Positions 26,207 to 36,351 of a DNA stretch of 64,000 nucleotides are shown here, in pieces. The DNA comes from Bacteroidota bacterium. Lineage in GTDB: Bacteria > Bacteroidota > Bacteroidia > 2-12-FULL-35-15. How positions within the stretch are numbered: position 1 is the first letter of the stretch; each line of letters starts with the position of its first letter. The translations under genes and the position numbers were made by a program. The stretch spans positions 26,428 to 90,427 of the forward strand of contig SXIH01000024.1 in the NCBI GenBank assembly GCA_005772895.1, written 5' to 3'. Below the pieces are notes generated by a model. The model saw only the letters and a list, made by a program, of their open reading frames with translations. It was not told the origin of the DNA and searched no databases.

Positions 26207-28204
26207 TTACTTCACCACAATCCTTCCCAACATATTGTTAAAAACTTTTTTCGCTTCTAATAAGGATTGTTGAGTTGCCATCAAGGCCATCATTTCTTCT
26301 TCGGGTGGGTTTTCTTTTAAACGTTTTTGATTGTCGTGAATCATCATTTCAATTTTACGGCTCTTCAATGCATAAATGGCATTGTAAAGAGAACGTTTTA
26401 AAATGTCTTCTTCTTTGGTTGGGTAAATTCCATGGTCTTCCCATTTGGAAAGAGAGTAGGGGCTACTTATCAAATCAATTGTAAGTGAACAGATAGCCGC
26501 ATTTTCGTGACTGATGAAATAATTGGTATCAGGCACAGAATCTTTTTCCAGGTGTTCAAGGAATTCGGAAAAGATGCTGTTGTATAATAAATTTTCAATC
26601 ACAATATTATCACTTTGTAATTCATGCGTTAATAAATACGCAACAGAAACTTCTATTTCAATATCTTCGCCTTCATCATTCTGGCTGTCTACTTTTACTG
26701 TGTTTGCTCCGTAATTAATTAACAAACGAATAATATCGCGCTCTTGATGTTCGGCATCCGCAATGGTATGCTCTTTTTTTTCAGGAAGAACAAATTCTTC
26801 TTCAGGAGCAACTTGATTTTGTTGTTGTGGATTGTTTCTCTTGTCGTTAAAATTTTTACTTCTGATTTTATTTAACTCACTCAATAAAATTTGTTCATCC
26901 ACTTCCATGATGCGGCTACATTCTTTCACGTATACAGAACGGTAAATGGCATCAGGAATAAGTGCAATACTTTCTACAATTTTTTTGATGGCCTCTGCTT
27001 TTTTCAAAGGATCGTTGTTTGTTCCTTTGGTTAAGATGTTGGCTTTATAGGAAATAAAATTCTGTGCGTTGTTAACGATAAAATCTTTTAAGTCCTGTGT
27101 GCTTACTTTTTTAGAATAGGAATCAGGGTCATCACCATCAGGAAAAAGAAGAACTTTTACATTCATTCCTTCTTCCAACAAAAGATCAATTCCTTTTAAT
27201 GCAGCATTTATTCCGGCCTGGTCACCATCGTATGAAATAATAATATCGTTTGTGAAACGTTGGATCAATTTTATTTGTCCTGCCGTTAAAGCTGTTCCGC
27301 TGCTGGCCACCACGTTCTCAACTCCGGCTTGATGCATTGCAATTACATCCATATAACCTTCCACAAGGAAACAGAATTTTTCTTTTACAATTGCATTTTT
27401 CGAATGATACAATCCGTACAAAACATCACTCTTGTGATAAATTTCCGTCTCGGGAGAGTTAACGTATTTCGAAGTTTTTATATCGGTGCGTAAAGTTCTT
27501 CCACCAAATGCAATTACTCTACCGCTTTGATTGTGAATCGGAAACATTACTCGTCCCCAAAAACGGTCGAGGTGTTTTGTTTCTTCCGGTTTAACAACTT
27601 CACCCGTCTCCGCATTTACTTCTGCTTCATTTTTGTATTCAATAGTCAATCCCGATTTAACAAGATATTCCATTTTATAACCTGTAGCAACAGCAATTTC
27701 AGTAAACGCATTTCTTTGATTGATGCTATAACCCAATTGGAATTTTTGGATGATGTCTTCACGCAAACCGCGTTCTTTAAAATATCCTAAGCCGATGGAT
27801 TTTCCTTCATCGGTATTGTATAAATTTTCGGAAAAATGTTTTTGTGCAAAAGAAGAAACAACCAATAAACTTTCTCTGTCGTTGTTATGTTGAATTTGTT
27901 CTGGAGTTTGTTCTGCTTCAACAATATCAATGTTGTATTTTTTTGCGAGGTAACGCAAAGCATCTGGATAAGTAAGCTTATCATGCTCCATAATAAAGTT
28001 AATCGCATGTCCGCCTTTTCCGCAACCAAAGCATTTGTAAATACCTTTTGCAGGAGAAACATAAAAAGAAGGAGTTTTCTCATTGTGAAAAGGACAGCAG
28101 CCAATTAAATTTGCTCCGCGTTTTTTCAGCGAAACATAATCAGCAACTACTTCCTCTACACGGGCAGCTTCAAAAATTTTGTCTATGTCTTCTTTGTTTA
28201 TCAT
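26207..28204 (-). CDS. dnaG: DNA primase
   Basis: Zinc finger CCPFHNEKTPSFYVSPAKGIYKCFGCGKGG, toprim VEGYMDVIAMHQAG. Confidence 0.96.
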   Translation of the reverse strand: MINKEDIDKIFEAARVEEVVADYVSLKKRGANLIGCCPFHNEKTPSFYVSPAKGIYKCFGCGKGGHAINFIMEHDKLTYPDALRYLAKKYNIDIVEAEQTPEQIQHNNDRESLLVVSSFAQKHFSENLYNTDEGKSIGLGYFKERGLREDIIQKFQLGYSINQRNAFTEIAVATGYKMEYLVKSGLTIEYKNEAEVNAETGEVVKPEETKHLDRFWGRVMFPIHNQSGRVIAFGGRTLRTDIKTSKYVNSPETEIYHKSDVLYGLYHSKNAIVKEKFCFLVEGYMDVIAMHQAGVENVVASSGTALTAGQIKLIQRFTNDIIISYDGDQAGINAALKGIDLLLEEGMNVKVLLFPDGDDPDSYSKKVSTQDLKDFIVNNAQNFISYKANILTKGTNNDPLKKAEAIKKIVESIALIPDAIYRSVYVKECSRIMEVDEQILLSELNKIRSKNFNDKRNNPQQQNQVAPEEEFVLPEKKEHTIADAEHQERDIIRLLINYGANTVKVDSQNDEGEDIEIEVSVAYLLTHELQSDNIVIENLLYNSIFSEFLEHLEKDSVPDTNYFISHENAAICSLTIDLISSPYSLSKWEDHGIYPTKEEDILKRSLYNAIYALKSRKIEMMIHDNQKRLKENPPEEEMMALMATQQSLLEAKKVFNNMLGRIVVK

Positions 28205-28228
28205 TTCTCGACTCCGCTCGAAATGACA
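28204..28228. repeat. REP-like single unit
   Basis: tttctcgactccgctcgaaatgac. Confidence 0.6.
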
Positions 28229-28284
28229 AAAAAGGCATTCGAAAGGAACGCTAATTTACGAAAAAAATGCTTAAGAAAGAGGGC

Positions 28285-29718
28285 TTATTTTTTGGCTGGT
28301 TTAGCCATAAGTTTAGCCATTGCACGTTGGCCATCCTCGTTGTTGGGGTTGATTTTTAGAGACTTTTTATAGTTGCTGAGTGCTAATTCTTTTTGCCCCA
28401 TTTGTCGGTACGTTTCGCCTAATCCATGGTAAACTGCCCAGGAGTCTGGGTACTGTGTTTCAGTATGTTTAAAAAGTTTATGTGCTTCTTCGGTTTTGCG
28501 TGCTTTTAATAATTTGAATCCGATATCGTTAATATGGTCATCGTTATATGGATATTTAAATGGAGTTAATCCACTTAATTCTGTTTCAACAGATTTTACT
28601 TTCGACATAAAATAATCGAAAGGAATAACGCCATCAATAAAATCGTTTTCATATTTGGTGATACAATTTCCTAAGTAAGAACATTCATCATACGGTGCGC
28701 ATTTGCATGACATGTATGAGTTGTACATTCTGTCGCCATCAATTAAAAAAATGGAATCTTTATTCGCCATTATTATTTCATCGAAATTGCAAAATGCTGC
28801 CAATGCCAATTGAGAATAATTTTGTGATGCGTTTTTAAATCCACCATAAGAAGTTTGCCAAACGGTTTGTATCAATTGCATTCCACCTTCTGTAGGATTT
28901 ATTTTTCTGATAACTCCAGCAACATTTCCTGCACCTGCATGATACGAATGCAATACTAAAAGACGGAACCATAAATCTGTTTCATTATAAGTTACGTGTG
29001 CGCTGTCCAACATTGCTTTTGTATAAGGGATACAAATTCTGCTCAACAAACGTGAAGCACCCAATGCAGATTTTTCTATATCTGTTCTTTCATCAATTGT
29101 TTTATTTACAATCAAACCTTGTTTGCGTGCAACTGCTTTCATCAATTGGAACGGACCGTTTGCACCAACAGTTGATTTGGTATTCATTTTTCCCGGACTC
29201 TCAATCAACAAAATCGCTTGCGCATACCAAGGGTCCACACCATTCTGTTTAAACACATCAATAGAACGGTTGATAGTTGGCATTACTTTTTTGAATTCGT
29301 AGAAATCTTTTTTCCCGACTGTTACCAATATACTGATACTGTCAGCAACATTATTTGCTTTACGGATACTGTCTCTGTAAATATTTTTTTGAATGTCGGA
29401 TTGTTTGTTCCATTCTTTGGTAGAAACTTTTGTAAGCATTTGTCTGGTTCCGGCTACACTTATCATTGCGGAGTCGGGAGGAAGATTCATAATTTGTTGC
29501 CAAAATTTCGGTTGTGCTAAATTTTGCCATCCTTCACTGTAAAGAGTAGCATCATCTATAAATTTCATTTTGGTTACATCGTTATAACCAACTACATATT
29601 TTTCTACAACGGGAACACTACTGGCACCTTTTTGCGCTTTCGCAGAAATGCAGGAGAATAAAACACTTATAAATAGTGCTATTGAAAGAGAGGGAAATAT
29701 GTTTTTTATCCGGTTCAC
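28285..29718 (-). CDS. Lytic transglycosylase (SLT) with C-terminal TPR
   Basis: ILLIESPGKMNTKSTVGANGPFQLMKAVA; TPR-like C-terminus WAVYHGLGETYRQMGQKELALSNYKKSLKINPNN. Confidence 0.88.
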   Translation of the reverse strand: MNRIKNIFPSLSIALFISVLFSCISAKAQKGASSVPVVEKYVVGYNDVTKMKFIDDATLYSEGWQNLAQPKFWQQIMNLPPDSAMISVAGTRQMLTKVSTKEWNKQSDIQKNIYRDSIRKANNVADSISILVTVGKKDFYEFKKVMPTINRSIDVFKQNGVDPWYAQAILLIESPGKMNTKSTVGANGPFQLMKAVARKQGLIVNKTIDERTDIEKSALGASRLLSRICIPYTKAMLDSAHVTYNETDLWFRLLVLHSYHAGAGNVAGVIRKINPTEGGMQLIQTVWQTSYGGFKNASQNYSQLALAAFCNFDEIIMANKDSIFLIDGDRMYNSYMSCKCAPYDECSYLGNCITKYENDFIDGVIPFDYFMSKVKSVETELSGLTPFKYPYNDDHINDIGFKLLKARKTEEAHKLFKHTETQYPDSWAVYHGLGETYRQMGQKELALSNYKKSLKINPNNEDGQRAMAKLMAKPAKK

Positions 29719-29920
29719 AATCGAGAGATTTTATTTTTCCTAAAAATACTTTTCTAAAGTACCTATGAAACATGGTATTTGCAAACTTTTTAACAAACGT
29801 TTTCAACAATATAATATGTTATAACGAGATTCCCTCTGAGATGTTGCATTTTATGAGGATTCCCGACCAAGATACATTTGTGAGAGATGAACTCCGTTTT
29901 TATTCGTGATCTTGCAATAA

Positions 29921-29991
29921 TCCCCCTAGCCCCCTTTTTAAGGGGGAATTGACTCTTCTTACAATTTGTCACCCTGAGCGGAGTCGAAGGG
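29921..29991. repeat. Composite of two dispersed repeats
   Basis: tccccctagcccccttttt aaggggga and gtcaccctgagcggagtcgaaggg. Confidence 0.65.
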
Positions 29992-30074
29992 CGTAATATT
30001 CGTTTTTATTCGCTATCCGTACTATAATTTATTTACTTACTTTTGTTCCGCAAAAAATTTTAAAATTAATTACA

Positions 30075-31253
30075 ATGGCAACAGATAGATTTGAAGCTCA
30101 CGATTATTATTTGATGGATGAGTTATTGACTGATGAACATAAGTTAATCCGTGAAACAGCGCGTGCATGGGTGAAGAAAGAGGTTTCACCAATTGTGGAA
30201 GAAGCATGTCAGACAACAAAATTTCCTAAACAATGGATTAAAGGTTTAGCGGAAGTAGGAGCATTTGGTCCGTACATCCCTACAAAATATGGTGGTGCAG
30301 GCTTGGATCAAATTTCTTACGGATTGATTATGCAAGAATTAGAGCGTGGCGACAGTGGTTTGCGTTCAACAGCATCGGTACAAAGCTCATTGGTAATGTA
30401 TCCTATATATACTTATGGAACAGAAGAGCAACGAATGAAATATTTGCCAAAGTTGGCAACAGGTGAAATGATGGGCTGTTTCGGACTTACAGAGCCGGAC
30501 CACGGTTCAAATCCTTCCGGAATGATTACCAATATTAAAGATAAAGGCGACCACTATTTACTTAACGGAGCTAAGATGTGGATTTCAAATTCACCTTTTG
30601 CTGATATAGCAGTAGTTTGGGCAAAAGACGAAGCGGGTGATATCCGTGGAATGATTGTAGAAAGAGGGATGGCAGGCTTTACAACTCCGGAAACACACGG
30701 AAAATGGAGTTTACGTGCAAGTGCAACAGGCGAATTAGTATTCGATAATGTGAAAGTTCCTAAAGAGAACATTTTCCCTACGATAAAAGGCTTAAAAGGA
30801 CCATTAGGTTGCTTAAACTCAGCGCGTTACGGAATTGCCTGGGGTGCTATCGGAGCAGCAATGGATTGTTATGATTCTGCTTTGCGTTACTCTAAAGAAC
30901 GTATCCAATTTGGTCGTCCGATTGCTGGATTCCAATTGACTCAAAAGAAATTGGCTGAAATGATTACTGAGATTACCAAAGCTCAATTATTGACTTGGAG
31001 ATTGGGTGTTTTGAAAAATGAAAACCGCGCTACTCCAGCTCAAATCTCAATGAGCAAACGTAACAATGTGAACATGGCTTTACAAATTGCACGTGAAGCA
31101 CGCCAAATACATGGTGGAATGGGCATTACTGGCGAATATCCAATTATGCGCCACATGATGAATTTAGAATCGGTTATTACTTACGAAGGAACTCACGATA
31201 TCCATTTATTAATTACAGGTATGGATGTAACAGGCATTAACGCCTTCCAATAA
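30075..31253 (+). CDS. Acyl-CoA dehydrogenase (glutaryl-CoA dehydrogenase-like)
   Basis: GCFGLTEPDHGSNPSGM, KMWISNSPFADIAVVWA, YEGTHDIHLLITG. Confidence 0.92.
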   Translation: MATDRFEAHDYYLMDELLTDEHKLIRETARAWVKKEVSPIVEEACQTTKFPKQWIKGLAEVGAFGPYIPTKYGGAGLDQISYGLIMQELERGDSGLRSTASVQSSLVMYPIYTYGTEEQRMKYLPKLATGEMMGCFGLTEPDHGSNPSGMITNIKDKGDHYLLNGAKMWISNSPFADIAVVWAKDEAGDIRGMIVERGMAGFTTPETHGKWSLRASATGELVFDNVKVPKENIFPTIKGLKGPLGCLNSARYGIAWGAIGAAMDCYDSALRYSKERIQFGRPIAGFQLTQKKLAEMITEITKAQLLTWRLGVLKNENRATPAQISMSKRNNVNMALQIAREARQIHGGMGITGEYPIMRHMMNLESVITYEGTHDIHLLITGMDVTGINAFQ

Positions 31254-31275
31254 TAGATTTTTCGATTTTAATCAG

Positions 31276-31312
31276 CACCCGGATACTAAAAGTGTTCGGG
31301 TGTTTTTGTTTG
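31276..31312 (+). terminator. Rho-independent terminator
   Basis: CACCCGgaTAC-TAAAA-GTGttCGGGTG then TTTTTGTTTG. Confidence 0.75.
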
Positions 31313-31458
31313 TTTTTTTGTTGAAAATCAACAGGTTGTGTGCAGAAACAAATAAAATCAGTTTTAAACAGGCTTTCAATTACTAATAGTGGAAAAGAGT
31401 TAATAAGTAAGAAGGAAAAATAGCAGGTATTTTTAGTAAAAATTCACATTTTAGTGGA

Positions 31459-32259
31459 ATGGAGTATTTAGGATATTTTGCGGCTATTTTAATTGGTGTT
31501 TTATTGGGGCTGATTGGTGCAGGTGGTTCCATTCTTACAATTCCAGTTTTAGTTTACTTAATAGGCATTGAACCTGTTCATGCTACTTCATATTCCTTGT
31601 TTATTGTAGGCGTATCTGCGCTTATTGGCGGATTGCGTTATATGAAGAACAACCTGATTTGTATGCGTACCATGTTGGTATTTGGAATACCATCAGTGAT
31701 AAGCATTTTTTTTACCAGAAAATATTTACTGCATAAAATCCCCGATCATTTATTTTCCTGTTGTTCAATTAATATCACCAAAGGTGCAGCATTGATGATA
31801 CTTTTAGCAGTATTGATGATTATTGCAGCTTACACAATGATTCGCAAACCATCATCAGTCCGTGCCGATTTACACAAACATAACAATGAACAGTACCGGT
31901 ATTTTTTAATTTTTCAGCAAGGAGTAATTGTAGGAACTTTGGTTGGATTGGTAGGAGCAGGAGGAGGTTTTTTAATTATTCCGGCATTGGTTGTTTTGGC
32001 TAAATTGCCGATGAAAAAGGCTGTTGGAACTTCTTTAGCCATCATTGCTTTAAATTCATCTATAGGATTTTTGAGTGATTTTGGAACACATCAATTTGAT
32101 TGGAAATTCATCTTCATTTTTTCAGCTTTTGCAATAACAGGAATTATTTTAGGAAGTTATCTTTCAAAATATGTAAGCGGTTCAAAGCTTAAGCCGGGAT
32201 TCGGATGGTTTATATTAGTGATGGGCGTTTATATAATTAGTAAAGAGCTCTTTTTTTAA
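31459..32259 (+). CDS. Sulfite exporter TauE/SafE family protein
   Basis: GVLLGLIGAGGSILTIPVLVYL...GTLVGLVGAGGGFLIIPALV. Confidence 0.93.
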   Translation: MEYLGYFAAILIGVLLGLIGAGGSILTIPVLVYLIGIEPVHATSYSLFIVGVSALIGGLRYMKNNLICMRTMLVFGIPSVISIFFTRKYLLHKIPDHLFSCCSINITKGAALMILLAVLMIIAAYTMIRKPSSVRADLHKHNNEQYRYFLIFQQGVIVGTLVGLVGAGGGFLIIPALVVLAKLPMKKAVGTSLAIIALNSSIGFLSDFGTHQFDWKFIFIFSAFAITGIILGSYLSKYVSGSKLKPGFGWFILVMGVYIISKELFF

Positions 32260-32313
32260 CATATGTAAAAAAACAAACGAACAATATTTAATACCTTTGT
32301 AAAAAGAAACAGA

Positions 32314-33699
32314 ATGTACATCGAACAACTTTATACCGGATGCTTAGCTGAAGCAGCATATTACATCGAATCGGATGGGGAAGTAGCAATTATCGACCCT
32401 TTACGTGAAACGGAACCTTATATCGAATTAGCAAAAAAACGTAACGCAAAAATTAAATACGTTTTTGAAACGCATTTTCATGCTGATTTTGTTTCGGGTC
32501 ATGTGGACTTAGCACGTAAAACAAATTCTTCTATTGTTTTCGGACCAACTGCAAAAACAGGTTATGATACAATTGTTGCAAAAGACGAAGAAGTATTTAC
32601 TATCGGAAAAATAAAATTAAAAGTATTACATACACCAGGACACACATTGGAATCATCTTGTTTTTTATTGATAGATGAAAACGGAAAAAATCATGCTGTG
32701 TTTACAGGTGATACATTGTTTGTAGGAGATGTTGGTCGCCCCGACTTAGCAATCAAAAGCGATTTAACAATTGATGATTTAGCAGGAATGATGTATGATT
32801 CTTTGAATTCAAAAATCAAACCTTTAGCTGACGATGTAATTGTTTATCCCGCTCACGGTGCTGGTTCATCTTGCGGAAAAAATATCGGTAAAGAAACTTT
32901 TTCTACTATCGGAACTCAAAAGCAAATGAATTATGCAATGCAAACAATGAGCAAAGCAGAATTTGTAAAAGCAGTTACCGAGGGATTATCAGCTGCTCCA
33001 AATTATTTTGCTTGGGATGCTAAATTAAATAAAGAAGGTTATGCAAACATTGATGAGGTGCTGAAGAAAAATACAAAAGCATTATCGGTTGAAGAAATGG
33101 AAACAGAAATTTCGAAAGGAGCGCTGGTATTAGATGTTCGTTCACCCGATGATTTTGAAAAAGGATTTATTCCTAATGCAATTAATATTGGATTAAACGG
33201 GCAGTATGCGCCATGGGTAGGAGCTTTGATAGATCCTAAAGTTTCATTGGTTTTAGTTACAGATGAAGGCAAAGAAACAGAAGCGGTTTTACGTTTAGCA
33301 AGAGTGGGTTACGAAAATGTAAATGGTTATTTGAATGGAGGAATTACTTCCTGGAAAAATGCAGGAAAGAAAACCGATACTATTGAAAGTATTTCTGCAG
33401 AAAAATTTGTTGCTGAATTAAATAGCGACACTAATGTTTTGGATGTCAGAAAGCCGGGTGAAGTAGAAGGTGGGATGATTGAAAATGCAAACCATATTTG
33501 TTTGTCGCAATTACAAAGTAAATTAGATACCTTAGATAAAAATACGCATTACACTATTCACTGTGCAGGTGGTTATCGTTCGATGATGGCTGCTTCCATT
33601 ATGAAACAAAAAGGATTTAATAAAGTTACCAATGTATTGGGTGGAATGGGAAAAATTAAAGCTACTGGCATAAAACTTGTTTTGCCGGAAGTGGTTTAA
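32314..33699 (+). CDS. MBL-fold hydrolase (ETHE1/persulfide dioxygenase-like) with two rhodanese domains
   Basis: ETHFHADFVSGH, GDTLFVGDVGRPDLA; second rhodanese has HCAGGYRS, first lacks the Cys. Confidence 0.92.
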   Translation: MYIEQLYTGCLAEAAYYIESDGEVAIIDPLRETEPYIELAKKRNAKIKYVFETHFHADFVSGHVDLARKTNSSIVFGPTAKTGYDTIVAKDEEVFTIGKIKLKVLHTPGHTLESSCFLLIDENGKNHAVFTGDTLFVGDVGRPDLAIKSDLTIDDLAGMMYDSLNSKIKPLADDVIVYPAHGAGSSCGKNIGKETFSTIGTQKQMNYAMQTMSKAEFVKAVTEGLSAAPNYFAWDAKLNKEGYANIDEVLKKNTKALSVEEMETEISKGALVLDVRSPDDFEKGFIPNAINIGLNGQYAPWVGALIDPKVSLVLVTDEGKETEAVLRLARVGYENVNGYLNGGITSWKNAGKKTDTIESISAEKFVAELNSDTNVLDVRKPGEVEGGMIENANHICLSQLQSKLDTLDKNTHYTIHCAGGYRSMMAASIMKQKGFNKVTNVLGGMGKIKATGIKLVLPEVV

Positions 33700-33708
33700 A
33701 TCTGAATT

Positions 33709-34011
33709 ATGAGTTTTTTAAAAAAATTATTTGGAATTTCATCTAACAAAGCTGATGTAAAAGCTTTGGTAAATAATGGTGCAAAAATTATTGATGTTAG
33801 AACAGCTGCAGAATTTTCAGGTGGCCATATAAACGGAGCTATAAATATTCCTTTAGATAAAATTTCATCAAACATTAATAAAATAAAAAATTACAACAAA
33901 CCAATTGTACTTTGTTGTGCTTCTGGAATGAGAAGTGCTCAGGCAACAAATCAACTGAAGCAAAATGGAGTTGAAGCCTATAATGCTGGTGGCTGGAAAA
34001 ATTTAAATTAA
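33709..34011 (+). CDS. Rhodanese-like domain protein, cytoplasmic
   Basis: IDVRTAAEFSGGHINGAINIPL...LCCASGMRSAQA. Confidence 0.92.
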   Translation: MSFLKKLFGISSNKADVKALVNNGAKIIDVRTAAEFSGGHINGAINIPLDKISSNINKIKNYNKPIVLCCASGMRSAQATNQLKQNGVEAYNAGGWKNLN

Positions 34012-34030
34012 TCTTTAAAACAAATATAAA

Positions 34031-34429
34031 ATGAAAAAATTACTTTTAGTATTGATTGCTCTTGTTTCAATAAATGTGAGCAATGCACAATCGAAGGATG
34101 CTGTTATTACTAATCTTTCTTCAGAAAGATTTAAAGCAATAATTGCAAACGATAAAGGTGGAACAATAATCGATTTGAGAACAACTGAAGAGTTGGAGAA
34201 AAAAGGTTATATCAAAGGAGCAGTTCAACTGGATTATTTAGCGAAAGATTCAGAAAAACAAATTGATAAGCTGGATAAAAATAAAACGTATTACATCTAT
34301 TGTGCAGGCGGAGGAAGAAGTTCAGAATGCGCTACATATATGGAGAAACATGGTTTCAAAAGAGTATACACTCTTGAAAAAGGATTATCCGAATGGTTGC
34401 AAAAAGGATTTCCTGTAGAAAAAAAATAG
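34031..34429 (+). CDS. Rhodanese-like domain protein with signal peptide
   Basis: N-terminal signal; IIDLRTTEELEKKGYIKGAVQLDY...YCAGGGRSSECA. Confidence 0.9.
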   Translation: MKKLLLVLIALVSINVSNAQSKDAVITNLSSERFKAIIANDKGGTIIDLRTTEELEKKGYIKGAVQLDYLAKDSEKQIDKLDKNKTYYIYCAGGGRSSECATYMEKHGFKRVYTLEKGLSEWLQKGFPVEKK

Positions 34430-34441
34430 CCTCTTGCTTGT

Positions 34442-34493
34442 CTTCGACTCCGCTCAGACTGACGCATGTCGTCACACTGAGCGGAGTCGAAGT
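34442..34493. repeat. REP-like inverted pair
   Basis: cttcgactccgctcagactgac ... gtcacactgagcggagtcgaagtg. Confidence 0.85.
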
Positions 34494-34506
34494 GTAAGGG
34501 CGGATG

Positions 34507-35514
34507 TTAATTTATAATTTCTGCTTTGCTGATATTTATATCAAACCATTTAATATTCCCAAAAGAAATTCTTTTTCTGGGTTGCCGTCTTAAATAATCC
34601 ATCGGACCAACCCAATAGCCCATTCCGTCATCTCTCGAAAGTCCATCGTGATCATACACTTCAATTCCAATACTGTCTTTTAAATAATAATGGTATAAAT
34701 CAAAAGTGTCAGAACCTTCATATCTGTCAGTAGATTTTTCATAATCTGTTTGAGCATAAAATCTATCGGATGGATACAGAATTGTCCAATATATATCAGG
34801 ATAACTGCTGTTCCAAATGGTGTTGTCCATTCCTACGGGGCTGAAAGTAGAATCGTTTTTCAATTGCAGTCCGTAACCAATAACTGTGCTTTTATAAATA
34901 GGTGGAACTTGTATGTCGAATTTTATTTTTGCATCAAATAAAGATTTTGTAGCATAGTTGCATTGTCTTATTTTCTGTTTTTCAATAATAGTATCATGAG
35001 CAGAACCATGAAATGTGTCTTGCCATATATGCAATTCTATTGTTTGTTTCCCTTGCTTCAGATTGTGAAAGGCATAGAATGGAATTTGATATATTACTTC
35101 ATTATCTGTTCTCAGATAAAGTGTGTCGCTAACAAATTGTAGTGAATCTTTTATAATACGGAGATAATTGTCTTGATACTCCGTGTTTTTATTTTTATTG
35201 AAATTGGATGCAATAATTTTATTGTTGCAATAAAGGTCAAAATTAAATGCAGTAAAAAATAAAGTATCATTTTCTTTTGCTACAACTGGAAAAGGAACAT
35301 CTTTCATTGCTTTTAAATTCATTCTTATGTTTAAAAAATGATTGGAAGAATCAATCGTAATTTTGAAATATTTTTTATTGCAATGAGGAGTTCTTGAAAC
35401 AACTGTGTATTCAATCTCTCTGGGCTTTTCTTTCTTTTCTTTAGAGGAAGGGAAATAACAGCCTGCTGAAGTTGTGATAAGGAGTAGAATAAATATTTTA
35501 GAAAACATTTTCAT
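34507..35514 (-). CDS. Hypothetical lipoprotein
   Basis: Lipobox-like LLLITTSAGC; no family recognised. Confidence 0.65.
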   Translation of the reverse strand: MKMFSKIFILLLITTSAGCYFPSSKEKKEKPREIEYTVVSRTPHCNKKYFKITIDSSNHFLNIRMNLKAMKDVPFPVVAKENDTLFFTAFNFDLYCNNKIIASNFNKNKNTEYQDNYLRIIKDSLQFVSDTLYLRTDNEVIYQIPFYAFHNLKQGKQTIELHIWQDTFHGSAHDTIIEKQKIRQCNYATKSLFDAKIKFDIQVPPIYKSTVIGYGLQLKNDSTFSPVGMDNTIWNSSYPDIYWTILYPSDRFYAQTDYEKSTDRYEGSDTFDLYHYYLKDSIGIEVYDHDGLSRDDGMGYWVGPMDYLRRQPRKRISFGNIKWFDINISKAEIIN

Positions 35515-35537
35515 TACATCAAATGTATAAAATAAAA

Positions 35538-35561
35538 AACCAACCTCGCATGAGATTGGTT
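35538..35561 (-). terminator. Terminator downstream of sdhCAB
   Basis: AACCAACCTC-GCAT-GAGATTGGTT with A-run on + strand (T-run on - strand). Confidence 0.75.
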
Positions 35562-35582
35562 TTCTATAAAATGTAAATCTAA

Positions 35583-36338
35583 TTACGATTTAATATTTGC
35601 AACAAAATATTCGCGGTTCATGCGTGCTATGTTCTCTAATGAAATCCCTTTCGGACATTCAATTTCGCAAGCGCCTGTATTTGTACAGTTTCCAAATCCT
35701 TCTTCATCCATTTGTGCAACCATATTTTTTACACGTGTTGTTGCTTCAACTCTTCCCTGAGGCAATAAAGCCAACTGAGAAATTTTTGCAGAAACAAATA
35801 ACATTGCCGATGAATTTTTGCAAGTTGCAACACAAGCACCGCAACCAATGCAAGCAGCCGCTTCAAACGAAGCATCTGCATCCGGTTTTGGAATAGGAAT
35901 ATTATTTGCATCCTGAGCATTTCCTGTATTCACAGAAATAAATCCACCCTTAGCAATAATTCTATCAAATGCTGAGCGGTCAACTGTTAAATCTTTTATC
36001 ACCGGAAATGCTGCAGCTCTCCATGGTTCTACAACAATTGTATCTCCGTTTTTGAAAGAACGCATGTGTAACTGACAAGTAGTAACTCCGCGTTTTGGTC
36101 CGTGTGGGCGACCGTTAATAAACATACTGCACATTCCACAAATTCCTTCTCTGCAATCGTGATCAAATGCAATTGGTTCTTCGCCTTTATTGATTAACTC
36201 TTCGTTTAAAACGTCAAACATTTCAAGGAATGACATATCCGGAGAAATATCTTTCACAGGATAAGTAACTAATTTCCCCGTTTCTTTGTCGTTTTTCTGA
36301 CGCCAAATTTTTAACGTCAAGTTCATGTTTCCGTGACT
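35583..36338 (-). CDS. sdhB: Succinate dehydrogenase/fumarate reductase iron-sulfur subunit
   Basis: [47 protein letters not shown]; start at [11 protein letters not shown] preferred over 36389. Confidence 0.95.
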   Translation of the reverse strand, partial: SHGNMNLTLKIWRQKNDKETGKLVTYPVKDISPDMSFLEMFDVLNEELINKGEEPIAFDHDCREGICGMCSMFINGRPHGPKRGVTTCQLHMRSFKNGDTIVVEPWRAAAFPVIKDLTVDRSAFDRIIAKGGFISVNTGNAQDANNIPIPKPDADASFEAAACIGCGACVATCKNSSAMLFVSAKISQLALLPQGRVEATTRVKNMVAQMDEEGFGNCTNTGACEIECPKGISLENIARMNREYFVANIKS

Positions 36339-36351
36339 CATAATTTTCAAA

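Noticed and set aside
27787-28108. Antisense and alternative-frame ORFs at the dnaG 5' end
   Set aside because: Same DNA encodes the DnaG zinc-finger region; no independent support.
34507-35514. Hypothetical lipoprotein as part of the rhodanese cluster
   Set aside because: Opposite strand, separated by a REP-like pair; no sulfur-related motif.
35597-35920. ORFs overlapping sdhB on both strands
   Set aside because: Shadow frames of sdhB iron-sulfur cluster coding sequence.
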